Shown: one piece after another, positions 6,177-14,292 of the stretch
Position numbering within the stretch: the first letter of the stretch is position 1
Layout: each line of letters starts with the position of its first letter
NCBI GenBank assembly: GCA_040508515.1
Contig: JBEVMS010000158.1
Location: 1-14,292, forward strand
DNA from: JBEVMS01 sp040508515
GTDB lineage: Bacteria; Pseudomonadota; Gammaproteobacteria; Xanthomonadales; Rhodanobacteraceae
Direction of reading: 5' to 3'
Length of the DNA: 14,292 bases
Program-made: the position numbers and the translations under genes
The notes under the pieces: model-generated
Told to the model about the DNA's origin: nothing
Database searches by the model: none
Seen by the model: the letters and a program-made list of their open reading frames with translations, nothing else

Positions 6177-7607
6177 ATGAGCATCGTGCAAAACCTGATT
6201 CTTTCCGTGCAGGGCAACCAGGCGTCGCGCTTCGGTGCCGGCAGTCAAAAAATCTTCGAGGGCCGCGACGGCAGCATCGGGCGTTCGGAAGAGTGCGACT
6301 GGACACTAAGCACCGAAGGCGTATCGCGGCTGCACGCAATGGTGCGCTATCTCAACGGTATCTACTTCATCGAGGATCGCAGCACCAACGGCATGCTGCT
6401 CAACGGCAACCCGTTGCAGCGCGGCGAGCCGGCCTCGCTGCGCGATGGCGACCGGTTGCAGATCGATACCTTCGAAGTTTCCGTGCAACTGAGCGGCGGC
6501 GACGAAACGCGCCTGCAACCGCAGCCGCAATCGATGGCACCGGTGGTTCGGCACGACGCATGGGAGCCGGCGGCGATCGTTGCGCCGATCGCGCCGGCTA
6601 TCGACGATGCCTCGTTGATTCCCCGCGGCGGTACGCCGTCTCCGGCGCTGGACCCGTTGAGCTTTTTGCAGCCGGCCAGCGACGTGTGGTCGGTACCCGT
6701 CGCCCCCTCGGTGAATGCCAGCTGGAATCACACTCCGGCCAGCGTCGACAATTTCCAACTGCCGTCGCTCGCTCCGGCGCGTGCGCAGGCGGAGCTGTTG
6801 CCGGACAACTGGGATCTCACTTTGAGCCAGTTCGCGCCGTTGCCGGCAAGAGCGCCAGCGCTCTCGCCGTTAGCGCGAGTCGCCACGTCGGTGCCAGCGA
6901 GCGCACTGCCGCCGCTCGATAGCGTGCCCGAGCCCGTCATCTTTGCGCCGGAGCCTGGGCTGGTCACCGCGACAGTCGCCGAGCCTGCGCCGGAAGTGCC
7001 AGCGGAGCCGACGCCGATGCCATCCATGTCGACGCCGATGCCGACGGCGCTTCCCACGCCGCCCGCCGCGGAGCCGCCGCCGCCGAGTACCGACCTCGAG
7101 CGCGCCATGTTTCGGGTGGTGATCGACGGCATGATGGAAGTGCTGCGCGCGCGCGCCGAGTTGAAGAACAGCTTCCGGCTGCCGGTGACGATCATCCAGC
7201 GCGCGCAGAACAATCCGTTGAAGTTCGCCGCCACCGCCGACGAGGCGATCGGTCGGCTGCTGGCGCCGCCCAGTAACGCGTTCTTGTCCGGCACCGCCGC
7301 GCTGGACGACGCGTTGCAAGACATCCGGCATCACCAGATGGCGATGCTGGCCGGCGTGCGCGCCGCCTTCGACGGGCTGCTGGCGCAGTTCGATCCACGC
7401 CATTTTGAAACGGATAGCGCGGCGGGCCTGCGCACCTTGTTCGCTGGCAAAAACCGACCGTGGGATCGCTACCAGGAACACTTCGCCGGGCTGATGAAGA
7501 ACCCCGACGAATGCTTCCGCCGGCTGTTCGGCGAAGAGTTCGCGCGCGCCTACGAAGAACAACTGGCGCGACTGGCGGCCGAACGCACCACGTCTTCGAT
7601 GTCCTGA
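6177..7607 (+). CDS. tagH: T6SS-associated FHA-domain protein TagH (Fha)
   Basis: TagH proteins bind phosphothreonine through a forkhead-associated domain and take part in post-translational control of T6SS assembly, classically downstream of the kinase PpkA. The FHA domain fills residues 1-110 with its canonical binding motifs: GR at 35-36, SRLH at 50-53 and STNGMLLNG at 69-77. A long Pro/Ala-rich, probably disordered linker follows (about 115-340). The C-terminal 130 residues carry the T6SS-specific segment found in the VI_FHA family (LKNSFRLPVTIIQRAQNNPLK reads LPVTIIQRAQNNPLKFA, then the AIGRLL and FDGLLAQFDP helices, and GKNRPWDRYQEHF). Length is 476 residues, within the family range. 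It starts 4 bases after the DUF6931-like stop. No kinase or phosphatase gene is in the window. Confidence 0.95.
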   Translation: MSIVQNLILSVQGNQASRFGAGSQKIFEGRDGSIGRSEECDWTLSTEGVSRLHAMVRYLNGIYFIEDRSTNGMLLNGNPLQRGEPASLRDGDRLQIDTFEVSVQLSGGDETRLQPQPQSMAPVVRHDAWEPAAIVAPIAPAIDDASLIPRGGTPSPALDPLSFLQPASDVWSVPVAPSVNASWNHTPASVDNFQLPSLAPARAQAELLPDNWDLTLSQFAPLPARAPALSPLARVATSVPASALPPLDSVPEPVIFAPEPGLVTATVAEPAPEVPAEPTPMPSMSTPMPTALPTPPAAEPPPPSTDLERAMFRVVIDGMMEVLRARAELKNSFRLPVTIIQRAQNNPLKFAATADEAIGRLLAPPSNAFLSGTAALDDALQDIRHHQMAMLAGVRAAFDGLLAQFDPRHFETDSAAGLRTLFAGKNRPWDRYQEHFAGLMKNPDECFRRLFGEEFARAYEEQLARLAAERTTSSMS

Positions 7608-7697
7608 CGCCAAGGACGCGATCCGACCTTTTTATTGAGCGACCGCGGGCGACTTGGCGCACCGGTCGAATCACCCAATCATTTCGTGGGCAGCAAC

Positions 7698-9032
7698 ATG
7701 ACGCAGAACAACAAAGTGGTATGGAGCGAAGGACTGTTCCTGCGCCCGCAACACATGCAGCAGCAAGAGCGTTACCTGGAGCGCATGCTGGAGCTTCGCG
7801 CAGGCAGCTTGCGTCCCTACGCGTGGGGCTTTCACGAGCTTGAGCTTGAAACCGACCTGCTGGCGATCGGCAAGCTGGCGATCAAGCGCGCGCGGGGGGT
7901 GTTTCCCGACGGCACGCCGTTTTCGATGCCCGGCGACGATCCTCTGCCGCCACCGCTGGAAGTCGACGCCAATTGGCGCGAGCAGACGGTGTATCTGTGC
8001 CTGCCGTTGCGCTCGCCGACGCAGCCGGACAGCGGTCGCGAGGAGGCGGCCGAGCAACTGGTGCGCTACCGCGTGCGCGACGCGGAAGTGCGCGACGCCT
8101 CCGGCAGCATTGATGGGCTGGTGCTGCTGGAGGTGGGCGGATTGAGTGCGCGACTGCTACCGCAATCGCAGCCGATGGAAGGCTTGGTGAGCATTCCATT
8201 GGCGAAAATCGTCGAATGCCGCGCCGACCGACGCGTGGTACTGGACTACGACTTCATGCCGACCGTGCAGCGCTGCGAAGCGGCGCCGCGCCTGTGCACC
8301 TTCATCACCGAACTGCTGGGCCTGTTGCATCAACGCGGTGAAGCCTTGGCTGGTCGGGTCAGCCAGAACGATCGAGGCGGTGTGGCCGAGATCGCCGACT
8401 TCCTGTTGCTGCAGGTGGTTAATCGCTACCAGCCTGAGATCGTGCATCTGGCTGAATCCTTGGCGCTGCACCCGGAAGACCTTTACCGCTTGCTGTTGGC
8501 GATGGCCGGCGAGTTGGCCACGTTCACCATGCCGGGCAAGCGACCGGCGCGTTTCCCGCCGTATCGGCACGAGAGCTTGCGCGAGAGTTTCGAGCCGGTG
8601 ATCGCAGCCTTGCGTGCCAGCCTGAGCGCGGTGTTGGAACAGAGCGCCATTGCGATCCCGTTGCAGCAGCGCAAGTACGGCGTGTGGGTGGCGGTGGTGG
8701 CGGAGCTGGGCCTGCTCGACAACGCGTCGTTCGTGCTGGCGGCCAAGGCCGACCTGGGCACCGAAGAAATGCGGCGGCAGTTGCCCAACCAGTCCAAGGT
8801 CGGTCCGGTGGAAAAGATCCGCGATCTGGTCAATCTGCAACTGCCGGGCATCGCGCTGTCGCCGATGGCGGTGGCGCCGCGTCAGTTGCCGTACCACGCC
8901 GGTTTTCTCTACTTCGAATTCGACAAGCGCTCGCCGATGTGGCACACGCTGAAAACATCTGGCGGCATCGCATTCCACTTCGGCAGTGAATTCGCCGGGC
9001 TGGAGCTGGAACTGTGGGCGATCAGGAGCTGA
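7698..9032 (+). CDS. tssK: T6SS baseplate subunit TssK
   Basis: TssK is the trimeric baseplate protein that joins the TssF/TssG wedge to the cytoplasmic parts of TssL and TssM. The N-terminus has the family signature VVWSEGLFLRPQHMQQQERY (residues 8-27), the region that contacts the wedge. The middle includes the helical shoulder, and the C-terminal head domain binds the membrane complex (for example KKRSPMWHTL-type sequence seen as FDKRSPMWHTL). At 444 residues it has the usual TssK length. ATG at 7698 is preferred over a TTG at 7635 because the residues between them (Gly/Arg/Pro-rich) do not resemble TssK, although the ribosome site before 7698 is poor. The 90 bases between tagH and tssK hold no gene; many clusters carry tssJ here. 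Confidence 0.97.
   Translation: MTQNNKVVWSEGLFLRPQHMQQQERYLERMLELRAGSLRPYAWGFHELELETDLLAIGKLAIKRARGVFPDGTPFSMPGDDPLPPPLEVDANWREQTVYLCLPLRSPTQPDSGREEAAEQLVRYRVRDAEVRDASGSIDGLVLLEVGGLSARLLPQSQPMEGLVSIPLAKIVECRADRRVVLDYDFMPTVQRCEAAPRLCTFITELLGLLHQRGEALAGRVSQNDRGGVAEIADFLLLQVVNRYQPEIVHLAESLALHPEDLYRLLLAMAGELATFTMPGKRPARFPPYRHESLRESFEPVIAALRASLSAVLEQSAIAIPLQQRKYGVWVAVVAELGLLDNASFVLAAKADLGTEEMRRQLPNQSKVGPVEKIRDLVNLQLPGIALSPMAVAPRQLPYHAGFLYFEFDKRSPMWHTLKTSGGIAFHFGSEFAGLELELWAIRS
9024..9028 (+). promoter_or_regulatory. Ribosome binding site of tssL
   Basis: AGGAG within the last codons of tssK, 8 bases before the ATG at 9037. It fixes the start; the open frame further upstream lies inside tssK and is not TssL-like. 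Confidence 0.65.
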
Positions 9033-9036
9033 GCGC

Positions 9037-10374
9037 ATGACGATTTCCGACGGCGCCCGCCCCGGCGATGACAAAAACGACGCCACGGTGGTGCGTCCCC
9101 AAGCTGTACGAGTGCCGCCGCCGGTGGCGCCCGAACCCATGTTGACGCCAGCGCCGGTCGTGGCCACGCCTTTGGTCGCACCGCTCGATCTGGGCCAGTT
9201 CAGTGCGGGCAGCAGCAACCCGTTGCTGCATGCGGCCAACCCGTTAATGCTGTTGTCGGTGCAACTGCGCCACAGCGCTGGCGCGCCGGATGCGCGCTTT
9301 TTGCGCGAGCAGTCGATCGCCTATGTGCGTCAGTTCGAGAGCGCCGGCGAGGCGGCCGGCCTGCCCGCGCAGACCGTGGTAGCGGCGCGCTACGTGCTGT
9401 GCACGGTGCTGGACGAGGCGGTGTTGAACGCGCCCTGGGGCGAGCAGAGCGGTTGGGCGCAGAAGACCTTGCTGGTGAGCTTTCACGGCGAGACGTATGG
9501 CGGCGCCAAGTTCTTCCAGATCCTGGAGCGTCTGTGCGCGGATTTCTCGCGGCATCTCGATTTGATCGAGATGATGTACATCTGCCTGGCGCTGGGTTTC
9601 GGTGGGCGCTATCAGGTCGAGGTCGGCGGTCAAGCCCGGCTGATCGAAATCCAGCAGGACTTGTATCAGCGCATTCGCGCGCAGCGCGGCGCGCTGGCGC
9701 CTGAGTTGGCGCCGCATTGGCGCGGTGTGCAGGAGCGGCGCTCGCGCCTGGTGCGCTACGTGCCGTTGTGGGTGATCGCGGCCCTGGCGGCCTGCGCGGT
9801 GCTGGCGACGTTTCTGTATTTCTTCACCCGACTCAATTTGCTGGCGTCGCCGATCAACGCGCAGTTGGCGCAGCTTGGCTTGGAAGACGTGCGCCCGCCG
9901 ATGGTCACCGCGCCTGTCCGGCACGATGTCTCGCCGCGCAAGAGCCTCAAGCAGTTGCTGGCGCCGCAGGAGCGCGCGGGCGAATTGAGTGTGGACGAGC
10001 AGGCGGATGGAAAGGCTACGGTGCGACTGGCCGCCGCCGAGATGTTTCCCTCCGGCGGGTTTCAGATCGGTCCGGCGCAACTGCCGTTGCTGCATCTGAT
10101 CACCGCCGCGCTCAACCAGGTGGATGGGCGCGTGGTGGTGGTGGGGCACACCGACGACCAGCCGATTCATTCGCTGCAATTCAAGGATAACTACGCGCTG
10201 TCGGCGGCGCGCGCGCACTCGGTGATGCAGATCTTGAGTCAGGGCATCAACGATCCGGCGCGGCTGAATTCGATAGGCGCCGGCGACTCGCAGCCGATCG
10301 CCGTTCCGGTCGATCTGCCGGCCAACCGCGCGCGCAATCGACGCGTGGAAATTCAATTTATCCCGGAGCACTGA
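9037..10374 (+). CDS. tssL: T6SS membrane-complex protein TssL (DotU) with C-terminal OmpA-like domain
   Basis: TssL is a C-tail inner-membrane protein that binds TssM and, on its cytoplasmic face, TssK. The 445-residue product has a Pro/Ala/Val-rich N-terminal extension (1-60). The DotU domain follows (about 62-235), with NPLLHAANPLMLLSVQLR, LCTVLDEAVLNAPWG and MYICLALGFGGRYQV. There is one membrane segment (about 245-267, LWVIAALAACAVLATFLYFF). The periplasmic OmpA-like domain (about 330-440) has the peptidoglycan-binding motifs GHTDDQP, NYALSAARAHSV and NRARNRRVEI. This is the 'specialised' TssL form, which anchors the membrane complex to the cell wall directly. It begins 4 bases after tssK and ends 4 bases before tssM, so the three are co-translated from one message. 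Confidence 0.97.
   Translation: MTISDGARPGDDKNDATVVRPQAVRVPPPVAPEPMLTPAPVVATPLVAPLDLGQFSAGSSNPLLHAANPLMLLSVQLRHSAGAPDARFLREQSIAYVRQFESAGEAAGLPAQTVVAARYVLCTVLDEAVLNAPWGEQSGWAQKTLLVSFHGETYGGAKFFQILERLCADFSRHLDLIEMMYICLALGFGGRYQVEVGGQARLIEIQQDLYQRIRAQRGALAPELAPHWRGVQERRSRLVRYVPLWVIAALAACAVLATFLYFFTRLNLLASPINAQLAQLGLEDVRPPMVTAPVRHDVSPRKSLKQLLAPQERAGELSVDEQADGKATVRLAAAEMFPSGGFQIGPAQLPLLHLITAALNQVDGRVVVVGHTDDQPIHSLQFKDNYALSAARAHSVMQILSQGINDPARLNSIGAGDSQPIAVPVDLPANRARNRRVEIQFIPEH
10365..10368 (+). promoter_or_regulatory. Ribosome binding site of tssM
   Basis: GGAG in the last codons of tssL, 10 bases before the ATG at 10379. Confidence 0.55.
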
Positions 10375-10378
10375 GCGC

Positions 10379-13300
10379 ATGAATTATTTAGTGAGCGTGC
10401 TCAATCCGGGCACCTTGGCCCGCATGCTTGGGCTGTTGCTGTTGGCGGTTATGGTCTGGCTTGGCGGCCCCTATCTGGGACTGGGCGAGGCGCAGCCGCT
10501 GGCCAGCGTGCCGGCGCGGCTGTTGTTGATCGCTTTGATCGTGGTGGCGTGGCTGGTCTGGTTGCAGTTCAAAGCGTGGCGCGGGCGTTATCGCGCCGGC
10601 CAACTTTCCGGCGAACTGAGCGGTCAGGAGCGACGCCTTCCCGGCGACGAACGCGACCAACGCCGCGCCGACGAACGCGGCCAGTTGCAGGCGCGCTTTC
10701 AAGAGGCGATCGATGCCTTGCGCAAGAGTCGGCGCGGCGCGGCCAGTCTCGATGCGCTGCCTTGGTATGTGGTGATCGGCCCGCCCGGCTCGGGCAAGAG
10801 CACCTTGCTGCAAAATTCCGGGCTGAGCTTTCCGCTGGCCGAGCGCTTCGGCAATCAGGCGCTGCGCGGCATCGGCGGCACGCGCGATTGCGACTGGTGG
10901 TTCACCGATCAGGCGATCTTCCTGGACACCGCCGGGCGCTACACCACGCAGGATTCGGACAGCGCGGTGGACGCCTCGGCCTGGCAGGACTTTCTGCGCC
11001 TGCTGCGCCGTTATCGCCGCCGTCAGCCACTGAACGGCGTGATCGTCAGCCTCAGCATGGCCGAGCTGATGAGCCTGGACGAGAACGCACGCCAGGCGCA
11101 TGTGCGCGCCTTGCGCGGGCGACTGGACGAGCTAGGCGAGCAGTTGCGGATCAGCGTGCCGGTTTATCTGGTGCTGACCAAGTGCGACCTGATCGCCGGC
11201 TTCAGCGAGTACTTCGATAATCTCGACCCAACCTCGCGCAGTCAGGTGTGGGGCATGTCGTTTCCGCTTGATAGCACGCTCGATGGCAGCGCCGCCGGTC
11301 AATTCAGCGCGGAGTTCGGCCTGCTGCAGGAGCGCCTGCATGCCGGCGTGGTCGAGCGCCTGCAAGGCGAACGCGAGCGGCGCCGACGCGCGGCGGTGTT
11401 GGCCTTTCCGCAGCAGTGGGGTGCCTTGGGCGGTGCGCTGCAAAGCCTGGTGGAAGACGTGTTCACACCTAACAGCTACCAGGCGCCCGCGTTGCTGCGC
11501 GGGGTGTATTTCACCTCCGGCACGCAGGAGGGCGCGCCCATCGACCGTATGTTGGGCGCGGTGGCGCGCACGTTCGGCGTGGATGCCGCGCGCTTGCCGC
11601 CGTCGGCCGCGCCTCGGCGAACTTTTTTCGTCGAGCGGCTGCTGAAAGAGGTAGTGCTGCGCGAATCCGGCTTGGCCGGCACCCGGCCGGCGCTGGAGCG
11701 CCAGAAGATGATTCTTCAATTGGCCTGCTATACGGCTGTCATGTCCATTGCCATTCTGCTATGTCTCGGATTCGCCGGAAGTTATGCGCGCAACAAGGCT
11801 TATGTGGGACAAGTGCAGTCGATTCTGGCGCATTATCCGGCGGCCGATCAGTTGAATCAGGCGACTACCGCGCAGGCTTACTTCACTGGCGTGTTGCAGC
11901 GGCTCGAAGTGCTGGCGAGCGCGCAGGCGAGCGTCGATCGATACCAGCAGCACGTGCCCTTGCTGATGCGCTTTGGCCTGTACCAGGGGCGCGCGCTGGA
12001 TGAGCAAGTGCAGGCAGCGTATCTGCGCGAACTCAATGCGCTTTTGCTGCCGGGCCTGGCGGCGCAGCTGCATGATGGAGTAAGCCGTAACGCGGCCAAT
12101 CCGCAGGCGCTGTATGGGTATCTCAAGGGCTATCTGATGCTCGGCGAGCCGGCGCATCGCGACAACGGCGAGCTGCGTGCCCTGGCCAGCGGCGAGTGGC
12201 AGCGCATCTTTCCGCAGCAGCCGGTGTTGCAAGGTGCGTTGGATCGTCACTTGCAAGCATTGCTGAGCGCGTCCACGCCATTGCGCGCGCTGCCGCTGGA
12301 TCAGGCGTTGATCGCCCAGGCGCGCGCCACCTTGGCTACCGCCGATCCGGCCACGCTGATCTATGCCGGCTTGCAGCTCGATGCGGGGCAGACCGGCGCG
12401 GCGCCGCTGCAGATCGATCAACATCTGGGCTTGCTCGGCAATGTATTTCGGCGCAAGAGCGGGGTGCCGTTGACGCAGCCGATGCCGGCGCTGTTTACGC
12501 AGCCGGTCTTCGCGGCACAAGCCAATGGCGGGATCGATCAGGCGGTGGCGCGATTTGCTCAAGATAGTTGGGTGGTTGGTGGCGGCGCGCTGGATGCTTC
12601 GGCGCGCGCCAAGCTGCATGAGCAGGTGCTGGATCTGTATCAGCGCGACTACATCAACGCCTGGGATGGACTGCTGAACGATCTGCAATTACAGCCGGTC
12701 GGCAACATCCAGGATGCCAGTGCGATCGCCGCCAAACTGGCCGGTCCCAGCTCGCCACTGAAGGCCTTGCTCGCGTTGGTGCGCGACAACACGGCCGATC
12801 TGCTGCGCGCGCCCGTCAACACGGCGACGGGAAAATCGGATACGTCGCATGATGCGGTCGCGCAGGCGTTGGCCGCCCCGACGCTAACCTCCAGCGCATC
12901 GGCCACGCCACCAGGGCAGGCGATCAGCACGCACTTCGCCGCGCTTGACGCGCTGACCCAGGGACCGCCCGGAGCCACGCCGCTGGCGCACACCATGAGT
13001 CTGCTCGATCAACTCAGCAAGAGCTTGCTGAGCATGACTGACTTCAGCGATCCGTCTGCCGCTTCCAACCCGGCTCTGCTGGCGGCGCGTCAGGACGCCG
13101 CGCAGTTGCCGCCGCCGGTGGGCGGCTGGCTGGCCGCGTTGAGTGGCAAGAGCCAGGCCTTGGTGACCAGCGGGAGTAATGACGCGCTGATCGAACAGTT
13201 CAAGCAGGCCGAGGGCAGCGACTGCGCCGCTTTCACGCAGGGACGCTTTCCCTTCGATCCGAGCAGCAGCAACGAGATTCCGTTGCAAAACTTCGCCGAG

Positions 13301-13897
13301 CTGTTCGGCAACGGCGGCCGGCTGGATCAGTTCTATCAACAAACCCTGTCCAAGCAGATCGACAGCAGCGGCAAAGTGTGGCGTTGGAAGAGTGACGGCC
13401 CGGCCAGCGTGCTGGCGCAGGCGCAGATCGCCGATAGCATCCGGCAGCGTTATTTTCGCAGCGGTAGCCAGCCGCAAGTAGGCTTCAGCCTGCAGGCGAT
13501 GCCGTTAGGCGCGGGCATCAGCAAGCTCAGCGTGGTGGTGGATGGCCAGACCTTTACGAGTTCGGCCGACGCCACCGCTTCCACCGCTGCCGCACCTGCC
13601 TCTGCCACCACCAACATCACCACCACAACGGCGATGAACTGGCCCGGTCCGCAGCCGGGGCATGTGGTGATCACCGCCTTGGACGCGGCTGGCAAACCGC
13701 TTAAAACGCTGGACTATCAGGGCGAGTGGGCGTGGTTTCGCGCCCTGCAAGCGGCGCATCTGACGCGGCGCTCGGATCTGCAATTCGTCGCCAGCTTTTC
13801 GTTCGGGGCGCAGCAGGCCAGTGTGTTGATCCAGGCGAGCAGCTTGAACAATCCGTTTCTCGATACCACCGTGCAACGTTTCCGGTGCGGCAGCTGA
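10379..13897 (+). CDS. tssM: T6SS membrane-complex protein TssM (IcmF)
   Basis: TssM is the large inner-membrane protein that spans to the periplasm and forms the channel core with TssL and TssJ. The 1172-residue product has the normal length and order. Two N-terminal membrane helices lie at about 13-33 and 46-64. A cytoplasmic NTPase-like domain has an intact Walker A (GPPGSGKS, 134-141), DTAGRY (183-188) and LTKCDL (about 265). A third membrane helix lies at about 445-466 (YTAVMSIAILLCLGFAG). The long periplasmic part holds the ImcF-related region and the C-terminal domain, with typical GEWAWFRAL near the end. An Ala/Thr-rich stretch (encoded about 13561-13640) interrupts the C-terminal domain and may be a loop insertion. 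The reading frame is intact. The stop TGA (13895-13897) overlaps the next start by one base (TGATG). Confidence 0.97.
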   Translation: MNYLVSVLNPGTLARMLGLLLLAVMVWLGGPYLGLGEAQPLASVPARLLLIALIVVAWLVWLQFKAWRGRYRAGQLSGELSGQERRLPGDERDQRRADERGQLQARFQEAIDALRKSRRGAASLDALPWYVVIGPPGSGKSTLLQNSGLSFPLAERFGNQALRGIGGTRDCDWWFTDQAIFLDTAGRYTTQDSDSAVDASAWQDFLRLLRRYRRRQPLNGVIVSLSMAELMSLDENARQAHVRALRGRLDELGEQLRISVPVYLVLTKCDLIAGFSEYFDNLDPTSRSQVWGMSFPLDSTLDGSAAGQFSAEFGLLQERLHAGVVERLQGERERRRRAAVLAFPQQWGALGGALQSLVEDVFTPNSYQAPALLRGVYFTSGTQEGAPIDRMLGAVARTFGVDAARLPPSAAPRRTFFVERLLKEVVLRESGLAGTRPALERQKMILQLACYTAVMSIAILLCLGFAGSYARNKAYVGQVQSILAHYPAADQLNQATTAQAYFTGVLQRLEVLASAQASVDRYQQHVPLLMRFGLYQGRALDEQVQAAYLRELNALLLPGLAAQLHDGVSRNAANPQALYGYLKGYLMLGEPAHRDNGELRALASGEWQRIFPQQPVLQGALDRHLQALLSASTPLRALPLDQALIAQARATLATADPATLIYAGLQLDAGQTGAAPLQIDQHLGLLGNVFRRKSGVPLTQPMPALFTQPVFAAQANGGIDQAVARFAQDSWVVGGGALDASARAKLHEQVLDLYQRDYINAWDGLLNDLQLQPVGNIQDASAIAAKLAGPSSPLKALLALVRDNTADLLRAPVNTATGKSDTSHDAVAQALAAPTLTSSASATPPGQAISTHFAALDALTQGPPGATPLAHTMSLLDQLSKSLLSMTDFSDPSAASNPALLAARQDAAQLPPPVGGWLAALSGKSQALVTSGSNDALIEQFKQAEGSDCAAFTQGRFPFDPSSSNEIPLQNFAELFGNGGRLDQFYQQTLSKQIDSSGKVWRWKSDGPASVLAQAQIADSIRQRYFRSGSQPQVGFSLQAMPLGAGISKLSVVVDGQTFTSSADATASTAAAPASATTNITTTTAMNWPGPQPGHVVITALDAAGKPLKTLDYQGEWAWFRALQAAHLTRRSDLQFVASFSFGAQQASVLIQASSLNNPFLDTTVQRFRCGS

Positions 13898-14292
13898 TGA
13901 CCTTGCCGATTTCACGCGAACTGGGCTTCTTCGGCAAATTGCCCGGCGTCGGCGACTTTGTGCAGCGACGTCTTCCGGCGGACTTTGTGATGCGCTGGGA
14001 CACGCACTTTCAGCGCGTGCTGGCGGCCGTCCAAACGCAATCGGGTTCACAGTGGCTGCGGGTTTATGACAACGGTCCGGTGTGGCGTTTCATGCTGGCG
14101 CCGGGCGTATGCGGCGAGCGCGCCTGGGCGGGAGTCATTGGGCCGGCGATGGATCGTGTCGGCCGTCGCTTTCCGATGGTGATTGCCGCTGCGATCGACG
14201 AAACGCCAGGCAGCGCCGCGCAGGTGTTGCGCACGCAAACGTGGTTCGCCGCGCTGGAGCAACGGCATCGGCAGGGGCAAGGCGCGACGGCT
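13897..14292 (+). CDS. tagF: T6SS-associated regulator TagF (ImpM), 5' part, cut by window end
   Basis: TagF is a cytoplasmic post-translational regulator, in studied systems a repressor of T6SS assembly that acts apart from or alongside the threonine phosphorylation pathway. The 132 visible codons open with the family signature GFFGKLPGVGDFVQRRLP (residues 10-27) and continue with WDTHFQRVL, then GPVWRFMLAPGVCG and GVIGPAMDRVGRRFPM, all typical of ImpM/TagF. The start overlaps the tssM stop by one base, so translation is probably coupled; no good ribosome site is seen. The frame is open to the right edge. Whether this is a stand-alone TagF or one fused to a PppA-type phosphatase cannot be told. 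Confidence 0.96.
   Translation, partial: MTLPISRELGFFGKLPGVGDFVQRRLPADFVMRWDTHFQRVLAAVQTQSGSQWLRVYDNGPVWRFMLAPGVCGERAWAGVIGPAMDRVGRRFPMVIAAAIDETPGSAAQVLRTQTWFAALEQRHRQGQGATA

Noticed and set aside
7608..7659. Inverted repeat CGCCAAG (7608-7614) / CTTGGCG (7653-7659) in the tagH-tssK gap, with a short T run at about 7628-7632.
   Set aside because: Only 7 paired bases with a 38-base loop and the T run inside the loop, so it is neither a convincing terminator nor an operator; a chance match is likely at this GC content.
8157..10380. Long - strand open frames opposite tssK and tssL (360 and 378 codons).
   Set aside because: Shadow frames of core T6SS genes; composition is that of reverse-complement coding sequence and no start signals were seen.
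1..14292. CRISPR arrays, tRNA or rRNA genes, insertion sequences, integrase attachment sites.
   Set aside because: Looked for along the window; no regularly spaced repeats, RNA-gene signatures, transposase motifs or paired terminal repeats were seen.

Overview
The window is the middle and 3' part of a type VI secretion system (T6SS) gene cluster, all on the + strand and with very few non-coding bases. Base composition is GC-rich and codon use is strongly biased to G/C in the third position. This, together with the gene set (tssH, vgrG, tagH, tssK, OmpA-fused tssL, tssM, tagF), suggests a proteobacterium. A gammaproteobacterium of the Xanthomonadales type is my best guess, but nothing in the window fixes the genus.

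Layout. (1) 1-821: the last 272 codons of the sheath-disassembly ATPase TssH/ClpV; its start lies outside the window. (2) 872-2396: an accessory block of two unrecognised genes (188 and 216 aa) and a small reading frame (about 73 aa). Part of the block has clearly lower GC than its flanks. The position after tssH and before vgrG, the lack of signal peptides, and a C-terminal S-x-Y-P-D motif in the 188-aa protein make a toxin-immunity pair the most attractive reading. In that reading the toxin would be an RNase-like protein of the BECR (barnase/EndoU/colicin E5/RelE) type. This is inference. (3) 2389-3711: a TPR-repeat protein fused to a class I SAM-dependent methyltransferase, unusual in this setting. 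(4) 3747-6172: the spike protein VgrG (TssI) without a C-terminal effector domain, translationally overlapped with a small DUF6931-like protein. (5) 6177-14292: a tightly packed run tagH (FHA protein), tssK (baseplate), tssL (DotU plus OmpA-like domain), tssM (IcmF) and the start of tagF.

How the genes work together. TssL and TssM are the inner-membrane part of the trans-envelope complex, and TssK links the baseplate to it. VgrG is the tip fired by the contractile sheath, and TssH/ClpV recycles the contracted sheath. TagH (FHA) and TagF are post-translational regulators of the kind that work with the PpkA/PppA kinase-phosphatase pair, which is not in this window. The sheath genes (tssB, tssC), hcp, the remaining baseplate genes (tssE, tssF, tssG, tssA), tssJ and PAAR are also not seen here; several probably lie upstream of tssH. 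The accessory block and the methyltransferase are the candidates for cargo and cargo handling, and are where new biology would most likely be found.
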